Shown: one piece after another, positions 19,975-31,207 of the stretch | How positions within the stretch are numbered: position 1 is the first letter of the stretch | How the letters are laid out: every line of letters begins with the position of its first letter | NCBI RefSeq assembly: GCF_012295615.1 | Contig: NZ_CP051183.1 | Span: 62,001-126,000, forward strand | Direction: 5' to 3' | Source of the DNA: Bermanella marisrubri | GTDB lineage: Bacteria; Pseudomonadota; Gammaproteobacteria; Pseudomonadales; Oceanobacteraceae | DNA length: 64,000 nt | Translations under genes and position numbers: made by a program | Notes under the pieces: model-generated | Seen by the model: only the letters and a program-made list of their open reading frames with translations | Databases searched by the model: none | What the model was told of the DNA's origin: nothing

Positions 19975-21285
19975 TTATGCTTCTTTGCGCAAGAGCGCAT
20001 AGAAAAAACCATCTTGTGCATTTTTATCTGGAAAGAATTGCCATCCGTATTTTGTGTCTAGACCAGTGTTGAAGTGTAACTGGACTAGCTCGCTATCAGG
20101 ATGGGTTTGCAAAAATGCTTCTATATTGTTTTGATTTTCGGCTTGGGTGACCGAGCAGGTGGCATAAAGAAGTCGACCACCGGGTTTCAGTAAAGTCCAA
20201 GCTTTGCTTAGTATCGCTTGTTGTAATTGCGCAAGGTTATCAATATCTTCCCGTTGACGCAGTAATTTGATGTCAGGGTGTCGCCTAATGACGCCTGTTG
20301 CGCTACAGGGTACGTCAAGCAATATGCCGTCGAATGCTTGTCCATCCCACCAATTTTCAGGCGCTTGAGCTTCTCCTTGCAATACTTTTGCCGTATAACC
20401 CAAGCGCTCTAAATTTTCGTGTACGCGTTGTAACCTTTTGGCATCGCTGTCTAAAGCAGTGATCTTGGCTAGTCCTTGGCTGGCTTCCAATAAGTGGCCT
20501 GTTTTTCCACCGGGAGCACAGCATGCGTCCAGAATCAATTCACCTTCTTTTGGTTTCATTATCTGAGCTGCCAACTGAGCCGCTTCATCCTGAACACTAC
20601 AACTTCCAAGTGAGAATCCTGGAAGTTCAGAGACGTTAATAGGTTGCTTTAAATATAGGCTAGTGGTTGCTAACTTACCTTTATGGGCTTCTATTTTTGT
20701 ATTCTCTAAAGTTTGCAAGTACTCACTTGATTTGTGTTTGTGAGTGTTTACTCTCAATGTCATAGGGGCTTGCTGGTTGGCATTTAGCGCAATACTTTGC
20801 CAATGCTCAGGCCAATCTTTTTTTAGCTTCTTGAGTAACCATTTAGGGTGTTCGTAATGGGGAACGTCACTGCTTTTGAGATCGTTAAGAAGCTGATCTT
20901 TTTCGCGCTGAAAGCGACGTAAAATAGCGTTTATTAATTTTTTAAAGGGAGTCTGTTTTAAGTTGTCACATGCGGCTACTGTCTGGTGAATGGCTGCATG
21001 CTCTGGCATATGGCTGTGAGCGAGTTGGTATAAACCTATCCACAGTAAGCTCTGAGTCAATCGAGCTTTTTCTGGAAGAGGTTTATCCAACAGCATTTTG
21101 CTTAGCGCATTAATGCTAAAAAAATGTCGGCAGGCACCAAAACAGATGCTCTGCAACTGGGCTTTATCCTCAGGCAATAAGTCGCGAGAGTGATAAGGCA
21201 GTAGAGTATTCAAACTCTTCTTTTCGTCAATGACGCCTAACAAGATAACCGCAGCGATGCTACGAACGTTGTGCAAGGGCTTCAT
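19975..21285 (-). CDS. rsmB: 16S rRNA (cytosine-967-C5)-methyltransferase RsmB
   Basis: An SAM-dependent m5C methyltransferase of 16S rRNA. A NusB-like N-terminal domain (1-140) precedes the catalytic fold. SAM motif LDACCAPGGKTGHLLEA lies near 250-266; the two cysteines are in DVPCSATGVIRRHPD (near 325) and LLYATCSVTQAEN (near 375, the nucleophile). It has 436 residues against 429 in E. coli. It begins immediately after the fmt stop (no gap), the usual def-fmt-rsmB order. Confidence 0.96.
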   Translation of the reverse strand: MKPLHNVRSIAAVILLGVIDEKKSLNTLLPYHSRDLLPEDKAQLQSICFGACRHFFSINALSKMLLDKPLPEKARLTQSLLWIGLYQLAHSHMPEHAAIHQTVAACDNLKQTPFKKLINAILRRFQREKDQLLNDLKSSDVPHYEHPKWLLKKLKKDWPEHWQSIALNANQQAPMTLRVNTHKHKSSEYLQTLENTKIEAHKGKLATTSLYLKQPINVSELPGFSLGSCSVQDEAAQLAAQIMKPKEGELILDACCAPGGKTGHLLEASQGLAKITALDSDAKRLQRVHENLERLGYTAKVLQGEAQAPENWWDGQAFDGILLDVPCSATGVIRRHPDIKLLRQREDIDNLAQLQQAILSKAWTLLKPGGRLLYATCSVTQAENQNNIEAFLQTHPDSELVQLHFNTGLDTKYGWQFFPDKNAQDGFFYALLRKEA

Positions 21286-22227
21286 TTATTGCTCGCTCGC
21301 AAGGACATATTGTTCTTCGAAAGGGTGTTTACCATTCAATACATCTGCGACATTCATGGGTTTTTTACTGGGTAACTGAATTTTTTCGAGCACGACGGCG
21401 AATTCCCCACAAGCCACCATGATGCCCTGCTTATTAATGCTCATGATGGTACCCGGCAAGGCGTTGTGATTTTGTGGGAAAATTTGGGCCTGCAACAAAC
21501 GAATTCGATGATCCCCTAGTAAGGTATAGCAGCACGGGAACGGATTGAACGCCCGTATTTTTCGTGCAACTTCTTCTGCAGAAGATCGCCAATCAACGAG
21601 TGCTTCATCCTTCGTAAGTTTTTTTGCATAGCAGCTTAGACTGTCATCTTGAACTTCAGCTACCACTTGCCCGTTGGCAAATTGCGCGACCACATCGACG
21701 ACTGCTTGGCTTCCCATTTCCATTAAACGATCATGCAAACTACCGCCTGTGTCGCTTGGCATAATCGGGGTTTCTACCTTCTTGATCATGGGACCTGTAT
21801 CTAAACCAGCCTCCATTTGCATAACTGTTACGCCACTAACTGAATCGCCAGCTTCTATGGCTCGTTGAATGGGTGCTGCGCCACGCCAGCGCGGAAGAAG
21901 GGATGCGTGACTATTGATGCATCCGTGTTTTGGGATGTCCAATACTGCCTGTGGGAGCAGCAAGCCGTAGGCTACTACAACCATTAAATCTGGTTGCAAT
22001 GCCGAAAGCGCATCACGGTCTTCTTGCTGCTTGAAATTTTCAGGTTGGTAAACAGGGATTTGGTTCTCTAGAGCCAAACGTTTCACCGGACTTGGGGTCA
22101 GTTTCTTACCACGACCAGCTGGGCGGTCTGGCTGGGTGTAAACCGCAACGACATCCACGTGGTTATTGAGCAACGCCTGAAGGTGACTCGCTGCAAAGTC
22201 AGGGGTGCCTGCAAAAACGACTTTCAA
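21286..22227 (-). CDS. fmt: Methionyl-tRNA formyltransferase
   Basis: Formylates Met-tRNAi with 10-formyl-THF for translation initiation. It begins MKVVFAGTPDFAASHL. The folate-site signature CINSHASLLPRWRGAAPI is near residue 105, with the catalytic Asp in LDTGPM near 144 and the C-terminal OB domain after 205. It has 313 residues, as expected. It lies downstream of def, from which it is separated by a strong palindrome, and directly abuts rsmB. Confidence 0.98.
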   Translation of the reverse strand: MKVVFAGTPDFAASHLQALLNNHVDVVAVYTQPDRPAGRGKKLTPSPVKRLALENQIPVYQPENFKQQEDRDALSALQPDLMVVVAYGLLLPQAVLDIPKHGCINSHASLLPRWRGAAPIQRAIEAGDSVSGVTVMQMEAGLDTGPMIKKVETPIMPSDTGGSLHDRLMEMGSQAVVDVVAQFANGQVVAEVQDDSLSCYAKKLTKDEALVDWRSSAEEVARKIRAFNPFPCCYTLLGDHRIRLLQAQIFPQNHNALPGTIMSINKQGIMVACGEFAVVLEKIQLPSKKPMNVADVLNGKHPFEEQYVLASEQ

Positions 22228-22250
22228 AGGTAGATCCTTGTAAATGAAAT

Positions 22251-22270
22251 AAGCCCGGACGTCCGGGCTT
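22251..22270. terminator. Perfect 20-bp palindrome between def and fmt
   Basis: AAGCCCGGAC is followed at once by its reverse complement GTCCGGGCTT. On the transcribed strand it is followed by ATTTCATTTAC, a weak T-rich tract, so it probably acts as a partial terminator or mRNA-stabilising hairpin between def and fmt, which are normally coexpressed. Confidence 0.65.
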
Positions 22271-22279
22271 TGGGTCTGA

Positions 22280-22795
22280 TTAAGCGTGCTTAGCTGCTAA
22301 GCGATGCTGCTTTTCAAGTTTCTTGCGGATTCGATCACGTTTTGTGGTGGATAAATAATCCACGAACAGCTTACCGTTAAGGTGATCCATTTCGTGCTGA
22401 ATGCACACCGCCAGTAAACCGCGGGCTTCGAGCTCGTATGGTTGACCGTTGCGGTCTAGCGCTTCGATTTTACAATGCTCGATACGCTCTACGTCTTCGT
22501 AAAAACCAGGAACGCTTAGGCAACCCTCTTGCATTTTTTCCGGTTCTCCATCAAGAACAGTGACCTTCGGATTGATGAAGACATGTGGTTCACTCCGATC
22601 TTCAGAAATATCCATAACAATGATTTGTTCATGAACGTTCACTTGCGTTGCCGCCAGACCGATTCCTGGGCAGTCGTACATGGTTTCAAACATATCATCG
22701 ATAAGCTTGCGATGGGCATCCGTGACCTCTTCCACTGGCTTGGCAATGGTCCGCAAGCGTGTATCTGGGAATTCTAAAATTTCTAATATCGCCAT
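22280..22795 (-). CDS. def: Peptide deformylase
   Basis: A metalloenzyme that removes the N-formyl group from nascent proteins. All three motifs are intact: GIGLAATQ (44-51), EGCLSVP with metal ligand Cys92, and HEMDH with His134, Glu135 and His138. It has 171 residues, as in other gammaproteobacteria. It is first of the leftward def-fmt-rsmB-trkA-trkH run, and a divergent LysM gene starts 121 bases away. Confidence 0.98.
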   Translation of the reverse strand: MAILEILEFPDTRLRTIAKPVEEVTDAHRKLIDDMFETMYDCPGIGLAATQVNVHEQIIVMDISEDRSEPHVFINPKVTVLDGEPEKMQEGCLSVPGFYEDVERIEHCKIEALDRNGQPYELEARGLLAVCIQHEMDHLNGKLFVDYLSTTKRDRIRKKLEKQHRLAAKHA

Positions 22796-22915
22796 AAACT
22801 TGTGATGCCTTAGTAGTCATCAGGGCATTGGCCCTGCTAATATTGTATAAATCTATTATATCGAATGATGCGGCGAGTTACCGCCCTCAGTTTAATAAAA
22901 ATAAGGGATTAACCC

Positions 22916-23980
22916 ATGCTCAAACCCTTTTTTAGACCACTTTCTTTGCTAATGCTGTTATTGGCATTGGCTGGAGTGGCTCATGCCGTGCAATTAAAGA
23001 ACGGACACCCTGAAGAATACGTTGTGCAAGAAGGGGACACCCTCTGGGGCATATCCAACAAATTCTTGGATGATCCATGGCTATGGCCAGAAATTTGGCA
23101 AGTGAATGAGCAAATTGAAAATCCTCATCTAATTTATCCTGGTGATGTGATTGGTCTTGTTTACCTTGGTCAGGGTGCAAACGGCGAAGTACAAGATATC
23201 AAAGTAACAGTGAAAGAGCGTTCTCCGGCTGCACGAGAGGTAGTACGTTTATCTCCTACCACTCGGGTCACCGAACTGGCATCGGCTATTCCTCCGATTC
23301 CAATGACAGCGATCTCAAGCTTTATGACCAATAGTCGTATTGTCACCAGTAAGCAATTGGAAGAGGCTCCCTATGTAGTTGCTGGAGATGATAACCGAAT
23401 TATCGCTGGCGGCGGCGGTAAAGTGTATGCACGCGGTTTTGAGGGTGAAGAACCGGAAGTGGGATATGGTATTTACCGCAAAGGACAAGTATTTGTTGAT
23501 CCTGATACGTCTGAGGTTTTAGGTCGTGAAGCTAGAGAAATTGGTGCTGGATCTGTGCAAAGTTTTAACGGTGATGTTGCGACGGTTGATTTGGCGTCTA
23601 CTCGAGAAGAAGTCATGATCGGAGACCGATTATTGTCCACAGACGACCGACAAGTCGTTGCCAACTTTATTCCGAGCTCTCCGCCTGATGGCATTTTTGG
23701 CCGTATGATTGCGGTATTGGGCGGGGTAACACAGATCGGTCAGTACAATGTGGTTGTTGTAAATCAAGGTGATCGCGACGGTTTAAAAGAAGGTAATGTT
23801 TTAGCAGTTTACAAAGAAGGCGAGCAGATCGTAGATCGAGTAACACGTCAAAAAGTACAGTTGCCGTCTGAGCGTGCTGGTTTAATGATGCTATTCCGTG
23901 TATTCGATAAAGTGAGTTACGGTTTGATCTTGCGAGCTAAGCGCCCGCTAGAAATCGGTGATAGCGTCCGTACGCCATAA
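22916..23980 (+). CDS. Exported LysM-domain protein
   Basis: A 354-residue protein with a signal peptide (hydrophobic 10-24, cleavage around AHA) and one LysM peptidoglycan-binding domain directly after it (EYVVQEGDTLWGISNKFLDD, about 35-80). The remaining 270 residues are a beta-rich region without a catalytic motif I can name. Pseudomonas has the same protein (PA0020) between def and dprA. A periplasmic wall-associated role is likely; the exact function is unknown. Confidence 0.85.
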   Translation: MLKPFFRPLSLLMLLLALAGVAHAVQLKNGHPEEYVVQEGDTLWGISNKFLDDPWLWPEIWQVNEQIENPHLIYPGDVIGLVYLGQGANGEVQDIKVTVKERSPAAREVVRLSPTTRVTELASAIPPIPMTAISSFMTNSRIVTSKQLEEAPYVVAGDDNRIIAGGGGKVYARGFEGEEPEVGYGIYRKGQVFVDPDTSEVLGREAREIGAGSVQSFNGDVATVDLASTREEVMIGDRLLSTDDRQVVANFIPSSPPDGIFGRMIAVLGGVTQIGQYNVVVVNQGDRDGLKEGNVLAVYKEGEQIVDRVTRQKVQLPSERAGLMMLFRVFDKVSYGLILRAKRPLEIGDSVRTP

Positions 23981-24032
23981 TCAACAATTCCAACCTTTGA
24001 CTGATAACATCTGCTATTGGTCTGTTTAAACT

Positions 24033-24058
24033 AAACCGCCCTACGAGGCGGTTTTTTT
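24033..24058 (+). terminator. Terminator after the LysM gene, abutting dprA
   Basis: AAACCGCC and GGCGGTTT pair around CTACGA and run into seven T residues. The T tract ends at the A of the dprA ATG at 24059, leaving no room for a ribosome site between the hairpin and dprA. Confidence 0.85.
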
Positions 24059-25234
24059 ATGTCTGATTATTTTTCCAACTTGAAGCGAAGTGAGCAAAAC
24101 TATTTAGCCCTAAGCTGTATCAAAGGCATCGGTATTCAAACGTTAAGTTTGATTCATTGTGCCGACGGATTAGATTATGTCCATCAATGGGATGAGCAAG
24201 CGTTCCGACAATTGGGTATTAGCTTAAAACGTACACAGCTTTTAATGGACGGTCTGAGGAATCCTTTCAGTAAAACGTTAGAACAGACTTTGGATTGGCA
24301 ACAGAGCGCGGATAATCATCACATTGTTACGCCAGTGAGTGAAGCCTATCCAGATCGTTTAGGCCACATTGCAACACCACCGACTATGTTGATGGTTAAA
24401 GGACAATTGGATAGCTTGCTTGCTGCTCAAGTAGCGATAGTGGGGAGTCGACACCCAAGCTTCCAAGGGCGTCATGAGGCCTATGAGTTTGCAGTCGGTC
24501 TTGCTAACTCAGGTGTGGTGGTTACCAGTGGGCTGGCAAGAGGCATTGATACTCAAGCTCATCAAGGTGCACTGGACGCGGACGCTGCGACAATTGCTGT
24601 GCTTGGATCTGGGCTTAATCACATTTACCCAAAGGAGAATGCTGAGCTGGCAGAGCAGATATGTCAGAAAGGGGCATTGGTTAGTGAATTTGCTTTGCAC
24701 ACGCGACCATCAGCAGGCCATTTTCCAAAGCGCAATCGTATTGTGAGCGGGTTAAGTTTGGGTGTGCTTGTGATTGAAGCCCACTTGATGAGCGGTTCAC
24801 TTATCACTGCTCGCCAAGCCTTAGAACAAAATCGGGAAGTATTTGCCATACCTGGTAATCTAAGCAATGTACAAAAATCAGGCTGTCACTATTTGATCCG
24901 GCAGGGTGCAACCTTGGTTGAAAGTCCAGATCAAATACTGTTGGATCTACAAGGGCAAATACGTCAAACGCAAAATATTACCTTGATGCTAGCAAATGAT
25001 AGCCATAATTCTAAGCCGAAAGTCAGTAGAGAAATTCCAGAGGGTATGCAGCCAGAGCATTACCAAGTGTATCGATTCTTAGATCAGGGTGGCGTGGGTA
25101 TGGAGCAATTGATACAGCATACAGGCTTATCTGTGTCTAAACTCAACGAACTATTATTGGACATGGAATTGAACATGTGGGTAACCAATGAGCAGGGCTT
25201 GTTTTTCCGTCAACCGGAATATGACTCTCTTTAA
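24059..25234 (+). CDS. dprA: DNA-processing protein DprA
   Basis: A RecA loader for single-stranded DNA during natural transformation. A short N-terminal HhH/SAM-like region (1-75) precedes the Rossmann fold with VAIVGSRHPS (near 129), TSGLARGIDTQAH, VLGSGLNHIYPKEN and the FPKRNRIVSGLS signature. A C-terminal winged-helix domain occupies about 325-391. It has 391 residues. The start is unusual: the upstream bases are a terminator T tract with no Shine-Dalgarno. tsaC follows after 64 bases. Confidence 0.94.
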   Translation: MSDYFSNLKRSEQNYLALSCIKGIGIQTLSLIHCADGLDYVHQWDEQAFRQLGISLKRTQLLMDGLRNPFSKTLEQTLDWQQSADNHHIVTPVSEAYPDRLGHIATPPTMLMVKGQLDSLLAAQVAIVGSRHPSFQGRHEAYEFAVGLANSGVVVTSGLARGIDTQAHQGALDADAATIAVLGSGLNHIYPKENAELAEQICQKGALVSEFALHTRPSAGHFPKRNRIVSGLSLGVLVIEAHLMSGSLITARQALEQNREVFAIPGNLSNVQKSGCHYLIRQGATLVESPDQILLDLQGQIRQTQNITLMLANDSHNSKPKVSREIPEGMQPEHYQVYRFLDQGGVGMEQLIQHTGLSVSKLNELLLDMELNMWVTNEQGLFFRQPEYDSL

Positions 25235-25298
25235 GCTGGGCTTGAAACCCAGCGCGGCAAGTTGTACCTTGCGCGCTTCCAATTGCTAAAGAATATTC

Positions 25299-26758
<1,460 letters not shown>

Positions 26759-26761
26759 ACC

Positions 26762-27601
26762 ATGACAGATCTCTATGCGGTGATGGGAAACCCCATTAAC
26801 CACAGTAAAAGCCCTCAGATACATAGTGCTTTCGCAGAGCAAACAGATCAGCCACTGGTCTACAGCGCCATACTTGTACCCACAGATGGATTTCCTGCGG
26901 CGGTGAAAGATTTCTTTAAAGGTAAAGGCAGTGGTAAAGGTTTAAATGTCACAGTGCCGTTCAAGGAGGAAGCATTTCAGTTAGCCGATGAACTGACCGC
27001 GCGCGCGCAAAAGGCGCAAGCGGTAAATACTTTGATACTCACATCTGAAGGCAGCATTTTGGGTGACAACACTGATGGTGCCGGTTTAGTAAAGGATTTA
27101 ACCCGAAACCAATCAACGCCCCTGACTAATAAAAGAGTATTAGTGATTGGAGCAGGCGGCGCAGTCCGCGGTATTCTTCAGCCTTTTTTACAGGAACAAC
27201 CGTCAGAATTGGTGATTGTTAATCGAACTTTCGGTAAGGCTCAGCAGTTAGCGGATGAGTTTAAAGACTTGGGTCCGATCGCAGCGAAAGAGTTTACTCA
27301 GCTTGCAGATGAAGCGCCTTTTGATGTCATTGTTAACGGAACCAGTGCCAGCTTAAATGGTGATTTACCACCGGTGCCAGGCAGTATCATTAGTGAAGAA
27401 ACAGTAGTTTACGACATGATGTATGGTAAAGAGCCTACCGCCTTTTTAGTGTGGGCCAGCGAGCAAGGGGCTAAAACACTCATTGATGGATTGGGTATGT
27501 TGGTAGAGCAGGCTGCGGTTAGCTTTGAATTGTGGCGCGGCGTTGCTCCCGATAGCAAAACGGTATTGGCAAGTCTGAGGCGACAGCTACAAGCCAGCTA
27601 A
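26762..27601 (+). CDS. aroE: Shikimate 5-dehydrogenase
   Basis: The NADPH-dependent fourth step of the shikimate pathway. The substrate motifs [15 protein letters not shown] (12-26) and [10 protein letters not shown] (with catalytic Lys) are visible, as are NTDGAGL, the cofactor motif GAGGAVRG and the C-terminal [10 protein letters not shown]. It has 279 residues. It is last in the dprA-tsaC-hemF-aroE run and is followed by a strong terminator. Confidence 0.97.
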   Translation: MTDLYAVMGNPINHSKSPQIHSAFAEQTDQPLVYSAILVPTDGFPAAVKDFFKGKGSGKGLNVTVPFKEEAFQLADELTARAQKAQAVNTLILTSEGSILGDNTDGAGLVKDLTRNQSTPLTNKRVLVIGAGGAVRGILQPFLQEQPSELVIVNRTFGKAQQLADEFKDLGPIAAKEFTQLADEAPFDVIVNGTSASLNGDLPPVPGSIISEETVVYDMMYGKEPTAFLVWASEQGAKTLIDGLGMLVEQAAVSFELWRGVAPDSKTVLASLRRQLQAS

Positions 27602-27625
27602 GTGATTTAGCAGGTTCAAAAATAC

Positions 27626-27653
27626 AAAAGGCCACTCGTTTCAGTGGCCTTTT
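27626..27653. terminator. Terminator between aroE and the convergent small gene
   Basis: AAAAGGCCACT pairs with AGTGGCCTTTT around CGTTTC and is followed by further T residues. It ends aroE and can also act on the opposite transcript of 27664-27855. Confidence 0.9.
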
Positions 27654-27663
27654 TATTGGTCGA

Positions 27664-27855
27664 TTAGTCTTCTAAATCGTCCCAATAGTCGTCGAGATGC
27701 AGTTTTTTGCGTTCTAGATGGGCTTCGATGGCGCGTCGTGCTACGAGTTTTGCTGAGGCTTCGTTATGTTTTGATACCACTAGATTTCCTTCACTGTCGA
27801 AGTTGACTAGCTCATCATTCTGCGTACCTGCGTCTAAAGCTTCTGCTGTTTCCAT
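27664..27855 (-). CDS. Small conserved acidic protein, PA3496-like
   Basis: A protein of 63 residues if started at the ATG at 27855, which has AAAGGGG six bases upstream; earlier in-frame starts at 27861 and 27876 lack that spacing. It is acidic, with a central helix (KLVARRAIEAHLERKKL) and a C terminus HLDDYWDDLED. This arrangement, RR-IE-ERK followed by an Asp/Trp-rich end, resembles the Pseudomonas PA3496 family of uncharacterised proteins. The function is unknown. There is no signal peptide. Confidence 0.65.
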   Translation of the reverse strand: METAEALDAGTQNDELVNFDSEGNLVVSKHNEASAKLVARRAIEAHLERKKLHLDDYWDDLED

Positions 27856-28032
27856 GGTCATCCCCTTTTGATCCACTGAGTTTGCTCTCAGCTTTTATTG
27901 TTATTGTCAAAGGTGACATTAGAATGACAAGAAACCTACAAATTGGCAACAATTAAAACGGGTGCATTGCATTAGGTTTTGTTAGCCGAGGGCAAATTTT
28001 ATTCGATTGAAACAACCGAATAACGGGAGGGT

Positions 28033-28896
28033 TTAGCTGTCTTGCTCATTTAGTCTGAGATCAGCAATGCTGCCTTTTATCCGGCTAAGGTGTTCTTCAA
28101 ACTCAGGCCCTTTGCGCTGAGCAACACCTACTGCTAGGCAGTCAATCACCATTAAGTGGACAATTCTTGACGTCATCGGAGTAAACACATCGGTATCCTC
28201 ATTGATATGCACGTCGATAGGCAGATCGGCTAACTGGGCTACCGGAGAGTTAGGTGGGCTTAGGCTTATCACGTGTGCCCCTTGTTGTTTAGCTAATTCC
28301 ATAGCGTGCAATAGATCCTTGGTGCGGCCGCTTTGACTAATCGCAACGACAACATCGTCTTCTTCTAAGGTAACAGCAGACATGCTTTGCATGTGCGGAT
28401 CACTGTAGGCCACTGCGCTAAATTCCAAACGAAAAAACTTATGCATCGCATCCATCGCCACTGCACCAGAGGCACCAAACCCATAAAACTCGACTCGGCG
28501 AGACCGCATTAATGCAGAAACAGCATGGGTCATCTGATCTGCATCCAATTGCTGTTTGGCACGAATCATTTGATTCATACTGGTATCAAATACCTTATTG
28601 ATGATTTCCGCGCTGGTATCGTCAGGGGCAATAGCAAATTGGCCAAGACTATGATGCTGGGTCAGGCTTTGTGCCAAACGCAGCTTAAACGCTTGGAACC
28701 CGTTCAAGTCTAATGCTCGACAGAAACGCACAATCGTTGGTTCGCTCACTTGCGCTTCTTGGGCTAAATCCACAATGCGCATGTCCAAAACGGCATCCAT
28801 ATTTTGCAACACGTATTGAGCTACTTTGACCTCAGATTTACGCATCTGCGACATGGCTTTTTGAATGCGATCGATTAGCGAATTGCGGTGGGGCAC
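28033..28896 (-). CDS. hexR: HexR-like transcriptional regulator (RpiR family)
   Basis: An RpiR-type HTH at 1-80 (LAQEAQVSEPTIVRFCRALDLNGFQAFKLRLAQSL) is followed by a SIS sugar-phosphate-binding domain (about 120-260, with GFGASGAVAMDAMHKFFRL and AISQSGRTKDLL). HexR represses zwf/edd-type central carbon genes and is released by KDPG in Pseudomonas. The start codon is GTG (MPHRNSLIDRIQ). It has 287 residues. No zwf is adjacent here; it is divergent from uvrD. The HexR name rests on family similarity, and another RpiR specificity is possible. Confidence 0.75.
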   Translation of the reverse strand: MPHRNSLIDRIQKAMSQMRKSEVKVAQYVLQNMDAVLDMRIVDLAQEAQVSEPTIVRFCRALDLNGFQAFKLRLAQSLTQHHSLGQFAIAPDDTSAEIINKVFDTSMNQMIRAKQQLDADQMTHAVSALMRSRRVEFYGFGASGAVAMDAMHKFFRLEFSAVAYSDPHMQSMSAVTLEEDDVVVAISQSGRTKDLLHAMELAKQQGAHVISLSPPNSPVAQLADLPIDVHINEDTDVFTPMTSRIVHLMVIDCLAVGVAQRKGPEFEEHLSRIKGSIADLRLNEQDS

Positions 28897-28907
28897 AAGA
28901 ATTAGTC

Positions 28908-28925
28908 TGTTATTACTTATTTACA
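28908..28925. promoter_or_regulatory. Imperfect palindrome upstream of hexR, possible autoregulatory site
   Basis: TGTTATTACTTATTTACA shows 6 of 9 symmetric pairs and lies 12 bases before the hexR start, in the hexR-uvrD divergent region. It vaguely resembles the TGTAAT/ATTACA half-sites reported for HexR but is one base too long, so this is a weak call. Confidence 0.25.
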
Positions 28926-28996
28926 GGCAGTATAGCCCAAAGCACCGTACGCCTTAAGGTAAAAATAGGCGGTATTGTGAACTCGGCTTTGCTAAA

Positions 28997-31207
28997 ATGC
29001 GCGCCATGGATGTTACTGAATTGTTAGACGGGTTAAACCCGCCACAGCGCGAAGCCGTTGCTTCTCCTTTAAATCACCAATTGGTTCTGGCTGGTGCTGG
29101 CTCGGGTAAAACTCGAGTGCTAGTCCATCGCATTGCTTGGCTGATGCAGATTGAACACATAAGCCCTAGTTCGATTATGGCGGTGACCTTTACCAATAAA
29201 GCCGCCAAAGAAATGCGCAGTCGAGTAGAAGAACTCACGGGAATTAGTCCAAAGCATTTATGGATTGGGACTTTTCACTCCTTGGCTCACCGCTTATTGA
29301 GAACTCATTGGAAGCAAGCAAATCTATCTGAGAATTTCCAAGTCATGGATAGCGACGATCAATTGCGTTTGATCAAGCGTATCGTGCGTGGTTTAAATAT
29401 TGATGAAGAGGTGTACCAACCCAAGCAGGCTCAATGGTATATCAACGCACAAAAAGATGAAGGCCTGAGACCACAACATATTCAGCCTTTCGGGGATCAA
29501 TGGGCACAAACTATGGTCACCATTTATAGTGCCTACGAAGAAGCTTGCCAACGTGCTGGTCTGGTAGATTTTGCTGAGTTGTTATTTCGGGCTCATGAAT
29601 TGTGGCTCAACAACCCAAGCTTACTCACTCAATATCAACAACGCTTCCGCTATATTTTGGTGGACGAGTTTCAGGATACCAATACCATTCAATATGCTTG
29701 GTTACGAGTATTGGCAGGCAATGCAATTCCGGTTATGGCCGTGGGTGATGATGACCAAAGTATTTATGGATGGCGCGGCGCTCGCATTGAAAATATTCAG
29801 CAATTCAGCAAAGACTTTGCCGGCGCACAAGAGATTAAGCTAGAGCAAAACTATCGCTCCACAGGCAACATTCTGAAAGCCGCCAATTCCGTGATTGATA
29901 ACAACCCAACGCGCCTAGGCAAAAACCTTTGGACCGAAGGGGATCAGGGTGAGCCAATCGCCTTGTATGCCGCGTTCAATGAACAAGATGAAGCCCGCTT
30001 TATTGTTGACCAGGTGGAAAGCCACTTTAAAAATAATGATCGCACATACCAAGATATGGCCGTGCTTTATCGTTCCAACGCGCAATCTCGGGTTTTGGAA
30101 GAAGCGTTTATTCGTGCCGGTTTACCCTATCGTATTTATGGTGGGCAGCGATTCTATGAACGTTTAGAAATTAAGAATGCCATGGCGTATTTGCGCTTAC
30201 TGCAAAACCGACACGACGATGCGTCTTTAGAGCGAGTGATCAACGTTCCCGCCCGTGCCATTGGTGAGAAAACAGTAGAGACGTTACGTCAATATGCCCG
30301 TGAACACGGCACCTCTTTATGGCAGGCACTGGAACAAGCCATCCGAAAAGACCTATTGGCAGCGCGAGCGACCACGGCATTGCAAAAGTTTGAAAGCTTG
30401 ATTGATGAAATGGAAGTCACTTGTCAAAGCATCGAACTCCATGAACAAGTGGATCATGTGATTCAAACATCCGGTTTGATTGAACATCATATGAAAGAAA
30501 AGGGTGAAAAAGCTCAAGCTCGTATTGAAAACTTAGAAGAACTAGTTAATGCGGCTAAAACCTTCGATCCCGATGATATAGAAGCGGTGGATGAAAACGG
30601 CGAGCCAGTGGATGTGGAATACGCGTCGCCGCTTGCCGCATTTTTAGATCAAGCGGCGCTAGATGCAGGCGATGCACAAGCGGATGAATTTGAAGACAGT
30701 GTTCAAATGATGACGCTGCACAGCGCCAAAGGTTTGGAATTTCCTGTGGTGTTTATGGCCGGTTTAGAAGAGGGATTATTTCCCCATAAAATGTCGGCGG
30801 ACGATCCCAATCGATTAGAAGAAGAGCGACGACTATGCTATGTGGGTATCACCCGCGCCATGGAAAAACTCTACATTTGCTATGCCGAAAGTCGCCGCAT
30901 GTATGGTCAGGAAAACTTCGCCTCACCGTCACGATTCATTCGAGAGATACCTCACGACACCATCGAAGAAGTGCGTCTAAAAGCCACAGTGAGTAAGCCA
31001 GTCAGCCAACAATTTAGTGTGGAGAGCGCACAAGAAGCCACTGGACTGAAAATAGGTCAGCAAGTGTGGCATGCGAAGTTTGGTGAAGGCACTGTGTTAG
31101 ATATGGAAGGCCAAGGTGCGCAGGCTCGAGTGCAAGTATCCTTCGACTTTGATGGGACTAAGTGGTTGGTGGCGGCTTACGCAAACCTTCGCCCCATGGA
31201 TCTTTAA
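28997..31207 (+). CDS. uvrD: DNA helicase II (UvrD, superfamily 1)
   Basis: A 3'-5' helicase of nucleotide excision and mismatch repair. Motif I AGAGSGKT is at 32-39; then come DEFQDTN (II), GDDDQSIYGWRGA (III), EQNYRSTGNIL (IV), LHSAKGLEFPVVF (V) and YVGITRAMEKLYI (VI). The C-terminal Tudor-like segment (VWHAKFGEGTVLDMEGQG) that binds RNA polymerase is present. It has 736 residues against 720 in E. coli. The ATG at 28997 and another at 29006 are both possible; neither has a clear ribosome site. Confidence 0.97.
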   Translation: MRAMDVTELLDGLNPPQREAVASPLNHQLVLAGAGSGKTRVLVHRIAWLMQIEHISPSSIMAVTFTNKAAKEMRSRVEELTGISPKHLWIGTFHSLAHRLLRTHWKQANLSENFQVMDSDDQLRLIKRIVRGLNIDEEVYQPKQAQWYINAQKDEGLRPQHIQPFGDQWAQTMVTIYSAYEEACQRAGLVDFAELLFRAHELWLNNPSLLTQYQQRFRYILVDEFQDTNTIQYAWLRVLAGNAIPVMAVGDDDQSIYGWRGARIENIQQFSKDFAGAQEIKLEQNYRSTGNILKAANSVIDNNPTRLGKNLWTEGDQGEPIALYAAFNEQDEARFIVDQVESHFKNNDRTYQDMAVLYRSNAQSRVLEEAFIRAGLPYRIYGGQRFYERLEIKNAMAYLRLLQNRHDDASLERVINVPARAIGEKTVETLRQYAREHGTSLWQALEQAIRKDLLAARATTALQKFESLIDEMEVTCQSIELHEQVDHVIQTSGLIEHHMKEKGEKAQARIENLEELVNAAKTFDPDDIEAVDENGEPVDVEYASPLAAFLDQAALDAGDAQADEFEDSVQMMTLHSAKGLEFPVVFMAGLEEGLFPHKMSADDPNRLEEERRLCYVGITRAMEKLYICYAESRRMYGQENFASPSRFIREIPHDTIEEVRLKATVSKPVSQQFSVESAQEATGLKIGQQVWHAKFGEGTVLDMEGQGAQARVQVSFDFDGTKWLVAAYANLRPMDL

